A stretch of DNA of 64,000 bases from an uncultured Lachnospiraceae bacterium (lineage in GTDB: Bacteria > Bacillota > Clostridia > Lachnospirales > Lachnospiraceae), in assembly GCA_949051815.1 (NCBI GenBank), contig CARQVR010000003.1, forward strand, positions 62,001 to 126,000, read 5' to 3'. The notes under the pieces were generated by a model. It had not been told where the DNA came from, did no database searches, and saw nothing but the letters and a program-made list of their open reading frames with translations. Numbering within the stretch: position 1 is the first letter of the stretch; each line of letters opens with the position of its first letter. Both the position numbers and the translations under genes were made by a program. Below are positions 16,294 through 24,784 of this stretch, piece by piece.

Positions 16294-16911
16294 ATGAATT
16301 TATTGATTATTGCAAGCACTCTGATTCTGGCCGCAGCCATCGCCATGGCCTCCTCCAAAAGCCAGAAAAACGCGGCTGCCGCAGAGCAGGAATATTGGAA
16401 GAGAGAGCGGGCCGCGAACAATACAAGGCGCAAGCCGCTCGACGATCTGAACTACATTAAGCTGCCACTGGAAATCTTTCCCATGGAACTTTTGCAGGAT
16501 GTCCCCCGGATTGAGGATTACAGACAGATTATTCTCTCCTTAAAGGACCAGCCTGTCGTCAATTTCACGGGCCTTTCCAACACAGACCTGAAACTGCGCT
16601 ACGGTGCGCCCAATATCAACCTGCTCACCACTTATGACCAGAATTACACGCTTTTAGCGCGCACCCTGCAGCAGTGGGCACAGGCGCTCTACGACAACGG
16701 CTTCTCCAACGAGGCTTGTCAGCTTCTGGAATTTGCCGTGTCCACAGGTACGGACGTGAGCGCTACTTACCGGCTGCTTATCCGTATTTATCAGGAAAAC
16801 GGCACGCCCGAAAAGATCGATGCGCTCTATCCCGTGGCAGAGTCCCTAACCTCCGCCATGCAAAAGCCTATCGTCCGTATGCTTGAAGAAGTTCGTCAAT
16901 CTTCCGACTAG
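16294..16911 (+). CDS. membrane-anchored helical-repeat hypothetical protein
   Basis: 205 aa with an N-terminal membrane segment (about 2-20), then a Lys/Arg/Gln-rich helix and a soluble helical domain. The C-terminal part (LARTLQQWAQALYDNGFSNE onwards) has the spacing of TPR-like helices. AAAGGAA lies seven bases upstream of the ATG. No specific function can be given; a scaffold role at the membrane is a guess from the fold. Its 3' end overlaps the 3' end of the convergent exonuclease gene by 44 bases. Confidence 0.75.
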   Translation: MNLLIIASTLILAAAIAMASSKSQKNAAAAEQEYWKRERAANNTRRKPLDDLNYIKLPLEIFPMELLQDVPRIEDYRQIILSLKDQPVVNFTGLSNTDLKLRYGAPNINLLTTYDQNYTLLARTLQQWAQALYDNGFSNEACQLLEFAVSTGTDVSATYRLLIRIYQENGTPEKIDALYPVAESLTSAMQKPIVRMLEEVRQSSD

Positions 16912-17584
16912 CTTCGCTGCGGGTCAGGCTCCCGACCTCATAGTCTACTATCAGTTTATGCCTGTCCAGCAATTTATATAACTGTTCTTTCTGTGCAATC
17001 GTGAGCGGCGTATCACGCTTCGCCTGATATATAAGCGGTTTCGGGCGAAACAGACTCTTTTCTTTCGCTGCCTCTTCTTTCTCATAAAATTCTTCCGAAA
17101 GCTTCCGGTACAACGCCGTCGTGGCGCGGGCATCCCCTAACGCCCTGTGCGCGTTGTGAGAAATCTTATAATGCCCGCAGAGCGCTCCAAGACTACGGCT
17201 TTCCAGATCCTTCAAATATTTCCGCGCAATCTTCAACGTGTCGATTCCCTGTCTCTCAAAGGTAAGCTTTTCATTCACCGCCGCCTTTTTCAAAAATGAA
17301 TAATCAAACAGAATGCAATGCCCCAAAAGCACATCGTCTCCCAGAAAAGCAAACAATTCCGGTAAAAGCTCCCCTATCGGTTTCGCACCGGTCAGCTCTC
17401 TGTCATGGATTCCGGTCAGCTCCACAATCCGCTCCGAAAGCTGCTGTCCGGGATTGACAAAGGTTTCCCACTCGTCCGTAATCCTGCCCCGCTCTACCCT
17501 GACCGCTCCGATCTCTATGATTTTATCCCGCTTCGGATTCAGCCCGGTTGTCTCCAGATCAATGCACACATAGGAATCTGTCAT
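16868..17584 (-). CDS. DnaQ-like 3'-5' exonuclease (DEDDh)
   Basis: 238 aa from the ATG at 17584, which has GGAGGGG just upstream. DEDDh exonuclease motifs are present: Exo I IDLETTGLNP, Exo II LLGHCILFDYSFL, and Exo III HRALGDARAT with the general-base His. A basic C-terminal extension of about 60 residues follows. It resembles the epsilon/PolC exonuclease domain standing alone, a common clostridial form, acting on DNA or RNA 3' ends. Upstream 17585-17891 has no gene and is AT-rich. Confidence 0.9.
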   Translation of the reverse strand: MTDSYVCIDLETTGLNPKRDKIIEIGAVRVERGRITDEWETFVNPGQQLSERIVELTGIHDRELTGAKPIGELLPELFAFLGDDVLLGHCILFDYSFLKKAAVNEKLTFERQGIDTLKIARKYLKDLESRSLGALCGHYKISHNAHRALGDARATTALYRKLSEEFYEKEEAAKEKSLFRPKPLIYQAKRDTPLTIAQKEQLYKLLDRHKLIVDYEVGSLTRSEASRKIDELLQAYGR

Positions 17585-17806
17585 TTTCCCCTCCACTTCA
17601 CGCCCTCTGCCCGACACGGCTGACCGCGGCGGCATCCGTCAATAATGTCCCACCAGAGCGCATTTCACATATAATAAAATATTCCGTCATTCTTTCACGC
17701 AAAATTAACACATTCCATATCCCTATATCTGTCTCTGATTCAGGAAGTACCCACTATATCTTGTAGTCTGTCAGCCAATTATTTATGAAATAGTGGTCTT
17801 TCCACA

Positions 17807-17851
17807 AAAATATTCCACATTGAATATCCTTATTAAAAATTGGAATATTTT
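17807..17851. promoter_or_regulatory. inverted repeat upstream of the XRE regulator
   Basis: AAAATATTCCA (17807-17817) and TGGAATATTTT (17841-17851) form a perfect 11-bp inverted repeat 41 bases before the XRE start. A half-site-like GAATATCC lies between the arms. It could be the regulator's own operator. The rest of the 307-bp gap between 17585 and 17891 is AT-rich and shows no gene. Confidence 0.45.
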
Positions 17852-17891
17852 TTGGCGCCAGATAAACTACAATAACAAAAAGGGATTACAA

Positions 17892-18239
17892 ATGAAAACA
17901 AGGATAAAGGAACTCCGACTGGAAAAAAAAATGACACAGCAAGCTCTTGCTAAAAAGCTTGGCATCAATCAAACAAGTCTAAGCAAAATCGAATGTGGGG
18001 CCAGCACTCCTGACGCTCTGCTTTTGACCGATCTATCGCGTTTGTTTCATGTCACCACAGACTATATTCTATTGCTCTCTGAAGAACGTCTGGCAGCAGA
18101 TTCCCTATTGGCAGATAATATGAGTAATCTCAAAAAATATCAGCACCTTATCACCATTTATCAGAAAATGACCCAGAAACAGCAGGGAGACTTTTATAAT
18201 TTCCTGTGCAGCATGTTAGGCATGAGCGATGATTTGTAA
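17892..18239 (+). CDS. XRE-family transcriptional regulator
   Basis: 115 aa. Helix-turn-helix at about residues 5-60 (MTQQALAKKLGINQTSLSKI), then a short helical C-terminal region that could mediate dimerisation. The start at 17892 has AAGGGA before it; the longer frame from 17793 reads through the inverted repeat and is unlikely. It is a single gene, lower in GC than its neighbours, with no obvious partner, and may be a late acquisition. Confidence 0.85.
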   Translation: MKTRIKELRLEKKMTQQALAKKLGINQTSLSKIECGASTPDALLLTDLSRLFHVTTDYILLLSEERLAADSLLADNMSNLKKYQHLITIYQKMTQKQQGDFYNFLCSMLGMSDDL

Positions 18240-18390
18240 TACGGAATCTGTCGCCTACTGGTGACGCTTGGCCTTTCCATATATTGTTTTTCTTAAACAG
18301 CATATCTAGTCAGATTGTCAGCGCCCTGTAATGCTTAAACCCCTTTGCTGTCACATCTGGTCTACGCGTTATATAACGTATCTGGCAAAA

Positions 18391-18412
18391 GGCGGGATTC
18401 CCAAATCCCGCC
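18391..18412 (-). terminator. terminator after galT
   Basis: GGCGGGATT / AATCCCGCC hairpin with a four-base loop, followed on the minus strand by TTTT. It lies about 45 bases past the galT stop. The rest of 18240-18455 shows no gene. Confidence 0.7.
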
Positions 18413-18455
18413 TCATTTCCTGTCCTGCGTGAGACTAAAACCGCTTCTCACATTT

Positions 18456-19949
18456 TTAAAGTATGGAAAGAAATCTGTCGAAGGCTGCCTGTCCCTGCGC
18501 ATCCCGCTTATACACACCCGCATCCTCAAGCACTTCCATAAATACATTACCGATCTCTTTGTGCAGAATCTCCGTAATGTGTTCCCTGTCCACATGCGGA
18601 TATGCGGGCAGAAATTCGTCCACCCAGTCTGCGTGCTTCGCAAGCTCCTCATCCCCCCGGATGTCCGCACCTGTCAGAATCGCCTCAGCGAGACGCTCCA
18701 TTTCCCCTTTCAGTCTGGCGGGCAGTACGGCAAGCCCCATCACTTCAATCAGGCCGATGTTCTCCTTTTTGATATGATGCAGTTTCGCATGGGGATGATA
18801 CACGCCAAGCGGGTGCTCCTGCGTCGTGATGTTATTGCGCAGCACCAGATCCAGCTCGAATTTATCGTCCCGCTTTCTGGCTATCGGCGTAATCGTATTG
18901 TGCGGCTCCCCGTCGGTTTCTGCAAATATAAATGCTTCCTCGTCAGTATAACCCCGCCACTTCTCCAGAATCAGGTCCGCAAGCGCCACCAGTCTGTCGG
19001 GATCTTCATGGGAAATACGGATCACAGACATCGGCCAGTTCACCACGCCAGCCTCCACATCCGTAAAGCCCTGTACCGTAAAGATACGCTCCACCGGCGC
19101 TTTCGCCATGGCAAACTCATAATGTCCGCCCTGAAAATGATCGTGGCTTAATATAGAACCGCCCACAATCGGCAGATCCGCATTGGATCCTACAAAATAA
19201 TGCGGAAACTGTTTCACAAAGTCAAAGAGCTTACAGAACGTATCGTGCTCGATCTTCATCGGAATATGTTTTGCGTTAAACACGATACAATGCTCGTTAT
19301 AATATACATAGGGGGAATACTGAAATCCCCATTCGCTGCCGTTTATGGTGACGGGAATAATCCGGTGGTTCTGTCTTGCGGGATGATTCACCCGACCCGC
19401 ATAGCCCTCATTTTCCCTGCAAAGCAGGCACTTCGGATAGCCGCTCTGCTTCGCGTTTTTCGCCGCTGCAATCGCCTTCGGGTCTTTCTCCGGCTTGGAG
19501 AGATTGATCGTGATGTCCAGATCGCCGTATTTCGTAGCGGAAATCCACTTCTGATCCTTCTCAATGCGGTAGCGTCTGATATAATCCGTGTCCCTGCTCA
19601 ATTTATAAAAATAGTCCGTCGCCTCTTTCGGATCCGCCTCATATTTTTCCCGGAATGTCCGGATTACCTCGCTGGGCCGCGGCGTGAGAAGTCCCATAAT
19701 CTTCGTGTCGAAAAGATCCCGGTATACGATGCTGTCCTCAATAATCCCCTTCTCGCAGGCATAATCTAATATCTCCTTAAGCACCGGTTCTAACTCCTCC
19801 ACGGTCATGGAGATATCGCTGCCCTCTTCCAGCTCATCCAGCCCGAAAAGCTCAAGCAGACGATTTGTCGTATATATCTCATCCTCTTTCTCAATCAGGC
19901 CGGTCAGCAGGCCGTATGCTACAAGTTTTTTGATATTCAGCTGAATCAT
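18456..19949 (-). CDS. galT: UDP-glucose--hexose-1-phosphate uridylyltransferase (type 2 GalT)
   Basis: 497 aa, the length of the Firmicutes GalT2 family, which differs from the short E. coli type. It contains HDHFQGGHYEFAMAKAP with the His-rich active region and CLLCRENEGYAGRVNHPARQ. The enzyme exchanges UMP between UDP-glucose and galactose-1-phosphate in the Leloir pathway, in the cytoplasm. GAGGAGG precedes the ATG. It follows galK in a gal operon; a module-B repeat lies between them, ending about 28 bases before this start. Confidence 0.96.
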   Translation of the reverse strand: MIQLNIKKLVAYGLLTGLIEKEDEIYTTNRLLELFGLDELEEGSDISMTVEELEPVLKEILDYACEKGIIEDSIVYRDLFDTKIMGLLTPRPSEVIRTFREKYEADPKEATDYFYKLSRDTDYIRRYRIEKDQKWISATKYGDLDITINLSKPEKDPKAIAAAKNAKQSGYPKCLLCRENEGYAGRVNHPARQNHRIIPVTINGSEWGFQYSPYVYYNEHCIVFNAKHIPMKIEHDTFCKLFDFVKQFPHYFVGSNADLPIVGGSILSHDHFQGGHYEFAMAKAPVERIFTVQGFTDVEAGVVNWPMSVIRISHEDPDRLVALADLILEKWRGYTDEEAFIFAETDGEPHNTITPIARKRDDKFELDLVLRNNITTQEHPLGVYHPHAKLHHIKKENIGLIEVMGLAVLPARLKGEMERLAEAILTGADIRGDEELAKHADWVDEFLPAYPHVDREHITEILHKEIGNVFMEVLEDAGVYKRDAQGQAAFDRFLSIL

Positions 19950-19977
19950 TATTATAATACCTCCTCGACTTACATCT

Positions 19978-20043
19978 GCGTGAAACTTAGTACTTCTCCA
20001 CGAAACAGCCTCTGCTGTGAATGGCTGGAAGTACTTCTCACGC
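19978..20043 (+). repeat. composite repeat module B, copy 1
   Basis: The outer arms GCGTGA (19978-19983) and TCACGC (20038-20043), and the inner arms AGTACTTC (19989-19996) and GAAGTACT (20028-20035), are perfect inverted repeats, so the whole 66 bp can fold into one long hairpin. Related copies are at 21297-21381, 25986-26051 and 38526-38571. No module A is present at this site. Confidence 0.8.
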
Positions 20044-20045
20044 TG

Positions 20046-21209
20046 TTACAGTTTGCACGGGCCGTCCCCGATCTCCACCACATAGAAATCCGCGTTCTTA
20101 CCGACGCGCTCTTTATAAGCCGCGCCCACCTTCTCCTTAAAAGTTTCCACCGCTTCATCCTTCACGATATTCACCGTACAGCCGCCGAAACCGCCGCCCG
20201 TGATGCGGGAACCGATCACCCCGTCCACCTTCCATGCCTCCTCCACGAGCACGTCAATCTCCTCGCAGGACACCTCATAATCATCCCGCAGGGAAACGTG
20301 GGAAGCATTCATCAGCTCGCCAAATTCTTTCAGATTGTTATTTTTTAAGGCTTCCACCGCACGGATTGTCCGTCGGTTCTCATAAACCGCGTGTTTTGCA
20401 CGTTTTGCACAGACCGCATCGCTGATAGCGGACTTATTCGCCTCAAACTCCTCCTCCGTCAGATCGCCAAGCGTCTCGATCTTTATTACCTTCTGCAGAT
20501 CAGCCAGCGCCTGCTCGCTCTCTTTTCTTCTCGTATTGTAACCGGAATTTACAAGAGAGTGCTTCACATTGCTGTTTGTAACAATAATCTTCGCACCGTC
20601 CAGCACAAGGGGCGCATACTGGTAGGAAAGGTCCGCCGTGTCTAAAAAGATCGCGTTGTCCTTCTTACCCATCGCGGAGGCAAACTGATCCATAATCCCG
20701 CAGTTCATGCCGTTGAAATTATTTTCCGAATACTGACCGATCAGCGCAAGCTCCACATTGGTCACCTCAAATCCGAACAGATCCCGCAGATAAAAACCTG
20801 TCAGCACCTCCAGAGAAGCGGAGGAGGACAAACCGGAACCGTTTGGAATATTGCCGTTTAACACAACATCCAGCCCGCAGTCCATTTTCATGCCGCGCTT
20901 TTCGAACGCCCACATAACGCCCTTCGGGTAGTTCGTCCAGCCCGCCTTATCGGAAAGTGTCAGATCATCCAGACTGCTCTCCACCACGCCCATTTTATCA
21001 AAATTCATGGAATAAAACCGCAGCTTCCTGTCAGCTCTCTTCTTCACCGCCGCGTATGTGCCGATTGTCAGCGCACAGGGAAACACATGCCCGCCGTTGT
21101 AATCCGTATGTTCGCCGATCATATTCACCCGGCCCGGCGCAAAATAGACACCCGCGCCGTCTGCATCCCCGTAAAGCTCCTCAAATTTCTTTAAAACTGT
21201 CTCTTTCAT
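20046..21209 (-). CDS. galK: galactokinase
   Basis: 387 aa GHMP kinase. The galactokinase signature GRVNMIGEHTDYNGG is near the N-terminus, ATP-binding GSGLSSSASLEV at about 122-133 and GGGFGGCTVN near the C-terminus. It phosphorylates galactose to galactose-1-phosphate, the substrate of GalT next door. Start has GGAGAGCGGGT upstream. It lies between an AraC-type regulator (upstream) and galT (downstream), all on the minus strand, with composite repeats in both gaps. Confidence 0.97.
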   Translation of the reverse strand: MKETVLKKFEELYGDADGAGVYFAPGRVNMIGEHTDYNGGHVFPCALTIGTYAAVKKRADRKLRFYSMNFDKMGVVESSLDDLTLSDKAGWTNYPKGVMWAFEKRGMKMDCGLDVVLNGNIPNGSGLSSSASLEVLTGFYLRDLFGFEVTNVELALIGQYSENNFNGMNCGIMDQFASAMGKKDNAIFLDTADLSYQYAPLVLDGAKIIVTNSNVKHSLVNSGYNTRRKESEQALADLQKVIKIETLGDLTEEEFEANKSAISDAVCAKRAKHAVYENRRTIRAVEALKNNNLKEFGELMNASHVSLRDDYEVSCEEIDVLVEEAWKVDGVIGSRITGGGFGGCTVNIVKDEAVETFKEKVGAAYKERVGKNADFYVVEIGDGPCKL

Positions 21210-21238
21210 ACCCGCTCTCCTTCTCTATTGAACTATTT

Positions 21239-21381
21239 AAAAGTTCTTTTCACTCCTAATTACGTACAGAGAATGCCGCATTTCAGGCATTCTCTTGAGT
21301 GAAAGTGATTTGCAAAGCAAATCTAGAACTTCTTAGCGAAGCAGCCTTTGCTGCTGAGCTGTTTAGAAGTTCTTTTCACTC
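21239..21381 (+). repeat. composite repeat modules A and B, copy 2
   Basis: Module A: AGAGAATGCC (21268-21277) pairs perfectly with GGCATTCTCT (21286-21295). Module B starts one base later: GAGTGAAA (21297-21304) pairs with TTTCACTC (21374-21381). Inside are ATTTGC/GCAAAT, AGAACTTC/GAAGTTCT and GCAGC/GCTGC hairpins. The last 14 bases of module B (AGTTCTTTTCACTC) also occur at 21242-21255, in front of module A, as if remaining from another copy. Confidence 0.85.
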
Positions 21382-21394
21382 TATTATAGTTAAA

Positions 21395-21420
21395 AAAGGA
21401 CTATCCTTACATAGTCCTTT
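21395..21420 (-). terminator. terminator after the AraC-type regulator
   Basis: AAAGGACTAT / ATAGTCCTTT perfect 10-bp stem with a six-base loop, followed on the minus strand by a run of six T. It lies 22 bases past the regulator stop and separates it from galK. Confidence 0.85.
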
Positions 21421-21442
21421 GTTACTGAAACCTGTCAAAATG

Positions 21443-22348
21443 TTATATTTGATTCAGACTGTTAATCTGGCCGATGAACTCCTCCACCTGCCGCAGATAC
21501 TCCCTGTTCCTCCTTGTCTCCCCCTTCTGCATTTCTTTTCTGAAACTCGTGGGCGACATCTGCTTCATCTGCCGGAATGCCTTCGTAAACACCAGCGGAT
21601 CGTGATAGCCGCATGACAGGGCGATGCTTTCTATCGGAAGAGACGTAAGCTGCAAAAGCTCCGTGGCTTTCGTGATGCGAAAAGTGGTCAGAAACTGCTG
21701 GGGTGACATGCCCATGGAATTTTGGAACAAAGTATAAAGATAACTTCTGTTAATGCACACATAGTCCGCCACATCCGTCACTTTGATGGGATTGCAGTAA
21801 TTATTCTGGATAAACGAGACGGCTTTGCGCACATAAATATTTGCTTTGTCGTCCTCATTGTGCTTCTCAACCCTGCTGCCCTCCGCAATCACCGACAGGA
21901 AGATGCCGAGCTGACCGTTTCGCCGCAGATCGTGGGAAAGACCGTACGTGTTATGCTCCATCATATCCTTCACGATCCGGTAAAGCTCCTCCGAGGCCTC
22001 CGACTTAAAAACCGGCTGTCTTACGGAAAGACCGATATTTCCCACATATTCCGCCGCCTGCGTGCCGCTGAATCCTACCCACACATAGGTCCACGGCTCC
22101 TCTTCATCCGCCTGATAAAAGGCCAGCTCATCAGGCATAATCAAAAAACCGTACCCTGCTTCCAGCGGATACTCTTCTCCGCCGATTGTAAATTTTCCCT
22201 TGCCGCTGAGAATATAGTGAATCAGATAATGGGGCTTTAAGGCCGGTCCGAAACTGTGCATCGGCTCCGTCCGGGAAAGGCCGCAGCAGTTCACATACAG
22301 ACTGCCCGTCTGCTCTCCCGCAAATTCCAGTTTATATGCTTTTTCCAT
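21443..22348 (-). CDS. AraC-family transcriptional regulator, probably of galactose genes
   Basis: 301 aa. An N-terminal cupin-type ligand-binding domain (about 15-150, with GKGKFTIGGEEYPLEAG) is followed by two C-terminal helix-turn-helices (about 195-290; VADYVCINRSYLYTLFQNS and IALSCGYHDPLVFTKAFRQ). GGAGAAG precedes the ATG. Position directly upstream of galK-galT and divergent from a sugar kinase/aldolase operon suggests it controls one or both by sensing a sugar. That is inferred from neighbourhood only. Confidence 0.9.
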   Translation of the reverse strand: MEKAYKLEFAGEQTGSLYVNCCGLSRTEPMHSFGPALKPHYLIHYILSGKGKFTIGGEEYPLEAGYGFLIMPDELAFYQADEEEPWTYVWVGFSGTQAAEYVGNIGLSVRQPVFKSEASEELYRIVKDMMEHNTYGLSHDLRRNGQLGIFLSVIAEGSRVEKHNEDDKANIYVRKAVSFIQNNYCNPIKVTDVADYVCINRSYLYTLFQNSMGMSPQQFLTTFRITKATELLQLTSLPIESIALSCGYHDPLVFTKAFRQMKQMSPTSFRKEMQKGETRRNREYLRQVEEFIGQINSLNQI

Positions 22349-22559
22349 AGGCTTCTCCTATCTATGGCACCGGCGGCGTCAATGCAACCAGCCGTCTTTT
22401 CAACATTTTTATTCAGGCTCAGATTCGCGTTTCTAAAGTCCTTTTGTCTCCTGCCTTCCTATATATTTTATTATATTACATATACAATAGTTGTCCACAG
22501 AAACTGCCACCTCTTTTTTTAAATCGTAAACTTGTCGTCCCTGCACAGCAAGAAACGCA

Positions 22560-22588
22560 TTGAAAGAAATCAACTTTTTTTATATGAT
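22560..22588 (+). promoter_or_regulatory. promoter of the kinase-aldolase operon
   Basis: TTGAAA (22560-22565) and TATGAT (22583-22588) with a 17-base spacer; transcription would start near 22595. The rest of the 22349-22647 gap shows no gene. Confidence 0.5.
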
Positions 22589-22647
22589 AAAAGTATCAAT
22601 TGGTGTATGTGATGAATCTTCTTATGGGGGTAGAATAACAAAATCGG

Positions 22648-23778
22648 ATGATGAGAAAAAAAGTAATAGCAGCAGGTCACATCTGTCTTGATATTACTCC
22701 GGTTTTTCCGGATATGGAGGCAGCGCATCTGGAAGATGTTCTGTCTCCCGGAAAACTGATCCAGATGAAAGAAGCGGATGTGCACACAGGCGGTTCTGTC
22801 GCAAACACAGGACTGGCCATGAAAATATTGGGGGCGGACGTTACACTGATGGGCGGGATCGGAAACGACGCATTTGGAGAAATGATCCTGAACATATTAA
22901 AACAATATGATGCGGATTCCGGTATGCTGATCTCTGACAGATTGTCAACTTCATATACCGTGGTAATCGCTGTCCCGGGAATTGACCGGATTTTTCTTCA
23001 TAACCCCGGAGCAAACAACGCCTTTCAGACAAGCGACATCCCGGAGGAAACACTGGAAGGTGTTTCGCTGTTTCACTTCGGATATCCTCCGCTGATGAAA
23101 ACCATGTATGAAAATGACGGGGCAGAGCTTGTAAAGCTTATGAGACGGATGAAGGCGGCCGGTATTGCAACCTCACTGGATATGGCTTCGGTTGACGCTG
23201 CATCAGAAGCAGGGCAGGCCGACTGGGAGAAAATTCTGAATCGGGTACTTCCCCATGTGGATTTTTTTGTCCCGAGCGTGGAGGAATTATGCTTTATGCT
23301 GGATCGTAAGCGCTTTGAAGAATGGCAGCAAAGAGCTGACGGCGGTGATATCACGGAATTTCTGAGTGTGGAAACCGATATCAGGCCCCTGGCAGAAAAA
23401 TGCATGGAACTGGGCACAAAAATTCTCCTCATTAAGTGCGGCGCACCGGGTATTTATTACCGGACGGCATCCAAAGAAGCCATTCAGCAAATCGGCGGCA
23501 ATATTGCGCTAAATCCGGAAGAATGGGCAGAGAAAGAAGGTTTTGAAAGCAGTTATGTACCGGAAAGGCTGGTCTCTGGAACAGGCGCCGGAGATACAAG
23601 CATCGCCGCTTTTTTGACGGCAGCGTTGGAGGGATGCTCTCTGGAAGAATCCCTTCATCTGGCAGCGGCAACCGGCGCATCCTGTGTTGCTTCCTATGAC
23701 GCCTTAAGCGGATTAAAAACATTTGATGAACTTCGGGAAAAGATAAAACAAGGCTGGCAGAAGATAAACGCCGGTTAA
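22648..23778 (+). CDS. PfkB-family sugar kinase
   Basis: 376 aa ribokinase-like kinase. The N-terminal signature region is TGGSVANTGLAMKILG and the C-terminal anion-hole/catalytic motif is VSGTGAGDTSIAAF with the catalytic Asp. An acidic insert lies between. Substrate is not readable; the aldolase downstream suggests it makes a ketose or sugar-acid phosphate that is then cleaved. The start region is unusual: two adjacent ATGs (22648, 22651) and only a distant GGGGG, so translation may be weak or start at the second. Confidence 0.88.
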   Translation: MMRKKVIAAGHICLDITPVFPDMEAAHLEDVLSPGKLIQMKEADVHTGGSVANTGLAMKILGADVTLMGGIGNDAFGEMILNILKQYDADSGMLISDRLSTSYTVVIAVPGIDRIFLHNPGANNAFQTSDIPEETLEGVSLFHFGYPPLMKTMYENDGAELVKLMRRMKAAGIATSLDMASVDAASEAGQADWEKILNRVLPHVDFFVPSVEELCFMLDRKRFEEWQQRADGGDITEFLSVETDIRPLAEKCMELGTKILLIKCGAPGIYYRTASKEAIQQIGGNIALNPEEWAEKEGFESSYVPERLVSGTGAGDTSIAAFLTAALEGCSLEESLHLAAATGASCVASYDALSGLKTFDELREKIKQGWQKINAG

Positions 23779-23798
23779 AACAGGAGGAGGAAAAAATA

Positions 23799-24644
23799 AT
23801 GTTAGTAAATATGCGCGATATATTACTTCCCGCAAAGGAAGGCGGTTACGGCGTCGGTTTCTTTAATGCGGTCAATGTCGAAATGGCACGGGCAATCATC
23901 GAAACCGCAGAAGAATTACAGGCGCCGGTTATGGTCGGGACTGCCGAAATCCTTCTTCCGGTGATGGAATTGGAAAGAGTAGCCGAATATTTAATCCCGA
24001 TGGCGAAAAAGGCAAGCGTTCCCGTCTGTGTTCATTATGACCACGGCCTGACATTTGAAAGATGCATGGAGGCATTAAATCTTGGCTTTACGTCGATTAT
24101 GTATGATTGTTCTACCGCCTGCTACGGGGAAAACGTAGAAAAAGTCGCTGAGATAGTGAAAATCTGCCACGCTGTACACGTTACGGTAGAAGGAGAGCTT
24201 GGCCATGTCGGCGACAATGCAGGATCCGGAAAACTGGAAAACCCAAGTGATTATTTTACGGATCCGGAGACGGCAATGGATTTTGCCGCGAAAACAGGCA
24301 TAGATGCTTTGGCAGTCGCTGTGGGAAACGCACACGGAGACTACACGTTTCCGCCTAAATTGGATTTCGAACGGATTCAGACGATTGCGGAAAAAACAAA
24401 CCTTCCCTTGGTGCTTCACGGCGGTTCCGGGCTGTCAGACGAAGATTTTCAAAAGGCGGTAAAACTCGGCGTATCAAAAATAAATATTTTTACGGATATT
24501 GACAAAGCCGGTAAGCGTGGGCTGGAAGCCAGTATTGCAGCCGGAGAAAAATCTATGATGGGACTTATCCCGTATGAAATTGCCGAAATGAAAAAGGTGG
24601 TAAAAGAAAAAATATTGTTATTTGGCTCCGACGCAAAAGCGTGA
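23799..24644 (+). CDS. class II ketose-bisphosphate aldolase (GatY/KbaY/Fba family)
   Basis: 281 aa zinc-dependent aldolase. HYDHG (H79, D81, H82) carries metal and catalytic residues, VEGELGHVGDN the next ligands, and VLHGGSGLSDEDF the phosphate/metal site. It would cleave a ketose-1,6-bisphosphate (fructose or tagatose) to triose phosphates. GGAGGAGG precedes the ATG, 20 bases after the kinase stop, so the pair is one operon. No sugar transporter lies alongside. 24645-24784 shows nothing recognisable. Confidence 0.92.
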   Translation: MLVNMRDILLPAKEGGYGVGFFNAVNVEMARAIIETAEELQAPVMVGTAEILLPVMELERVAEYLIPMAKKASVPVCVHYDHGLTFERCMEALNLGFTSIMYDCSTACYGENVEKVAEIVKICHAVHVTVEGELGHVGDNAGSGKLENPSDYFTDPETAMDFAAKTGIDALAVAVGNAHGDYTFPPKLDFERIQTIAEKTNLPLVLHGGSGLSDEDFQKAVKLGVSKINIFTDIDKAGKRGLEASIAAGEKSMMGLIPYEIAEMKKVVKEKILLFGSDAKA

Positions 24645-24784
24645 GCGCCGGTACTGAAAAGAAATAACGATGCGGGTGTCAGACAATCCCGGACAAATGA
24701 GTCAGATGCGCGTGTAACACAGCACCCGGCTCATTGCCCGCGGAAAGAAACGGCACCCGCACGCTCTGTAAAGAAAAGCGGATA

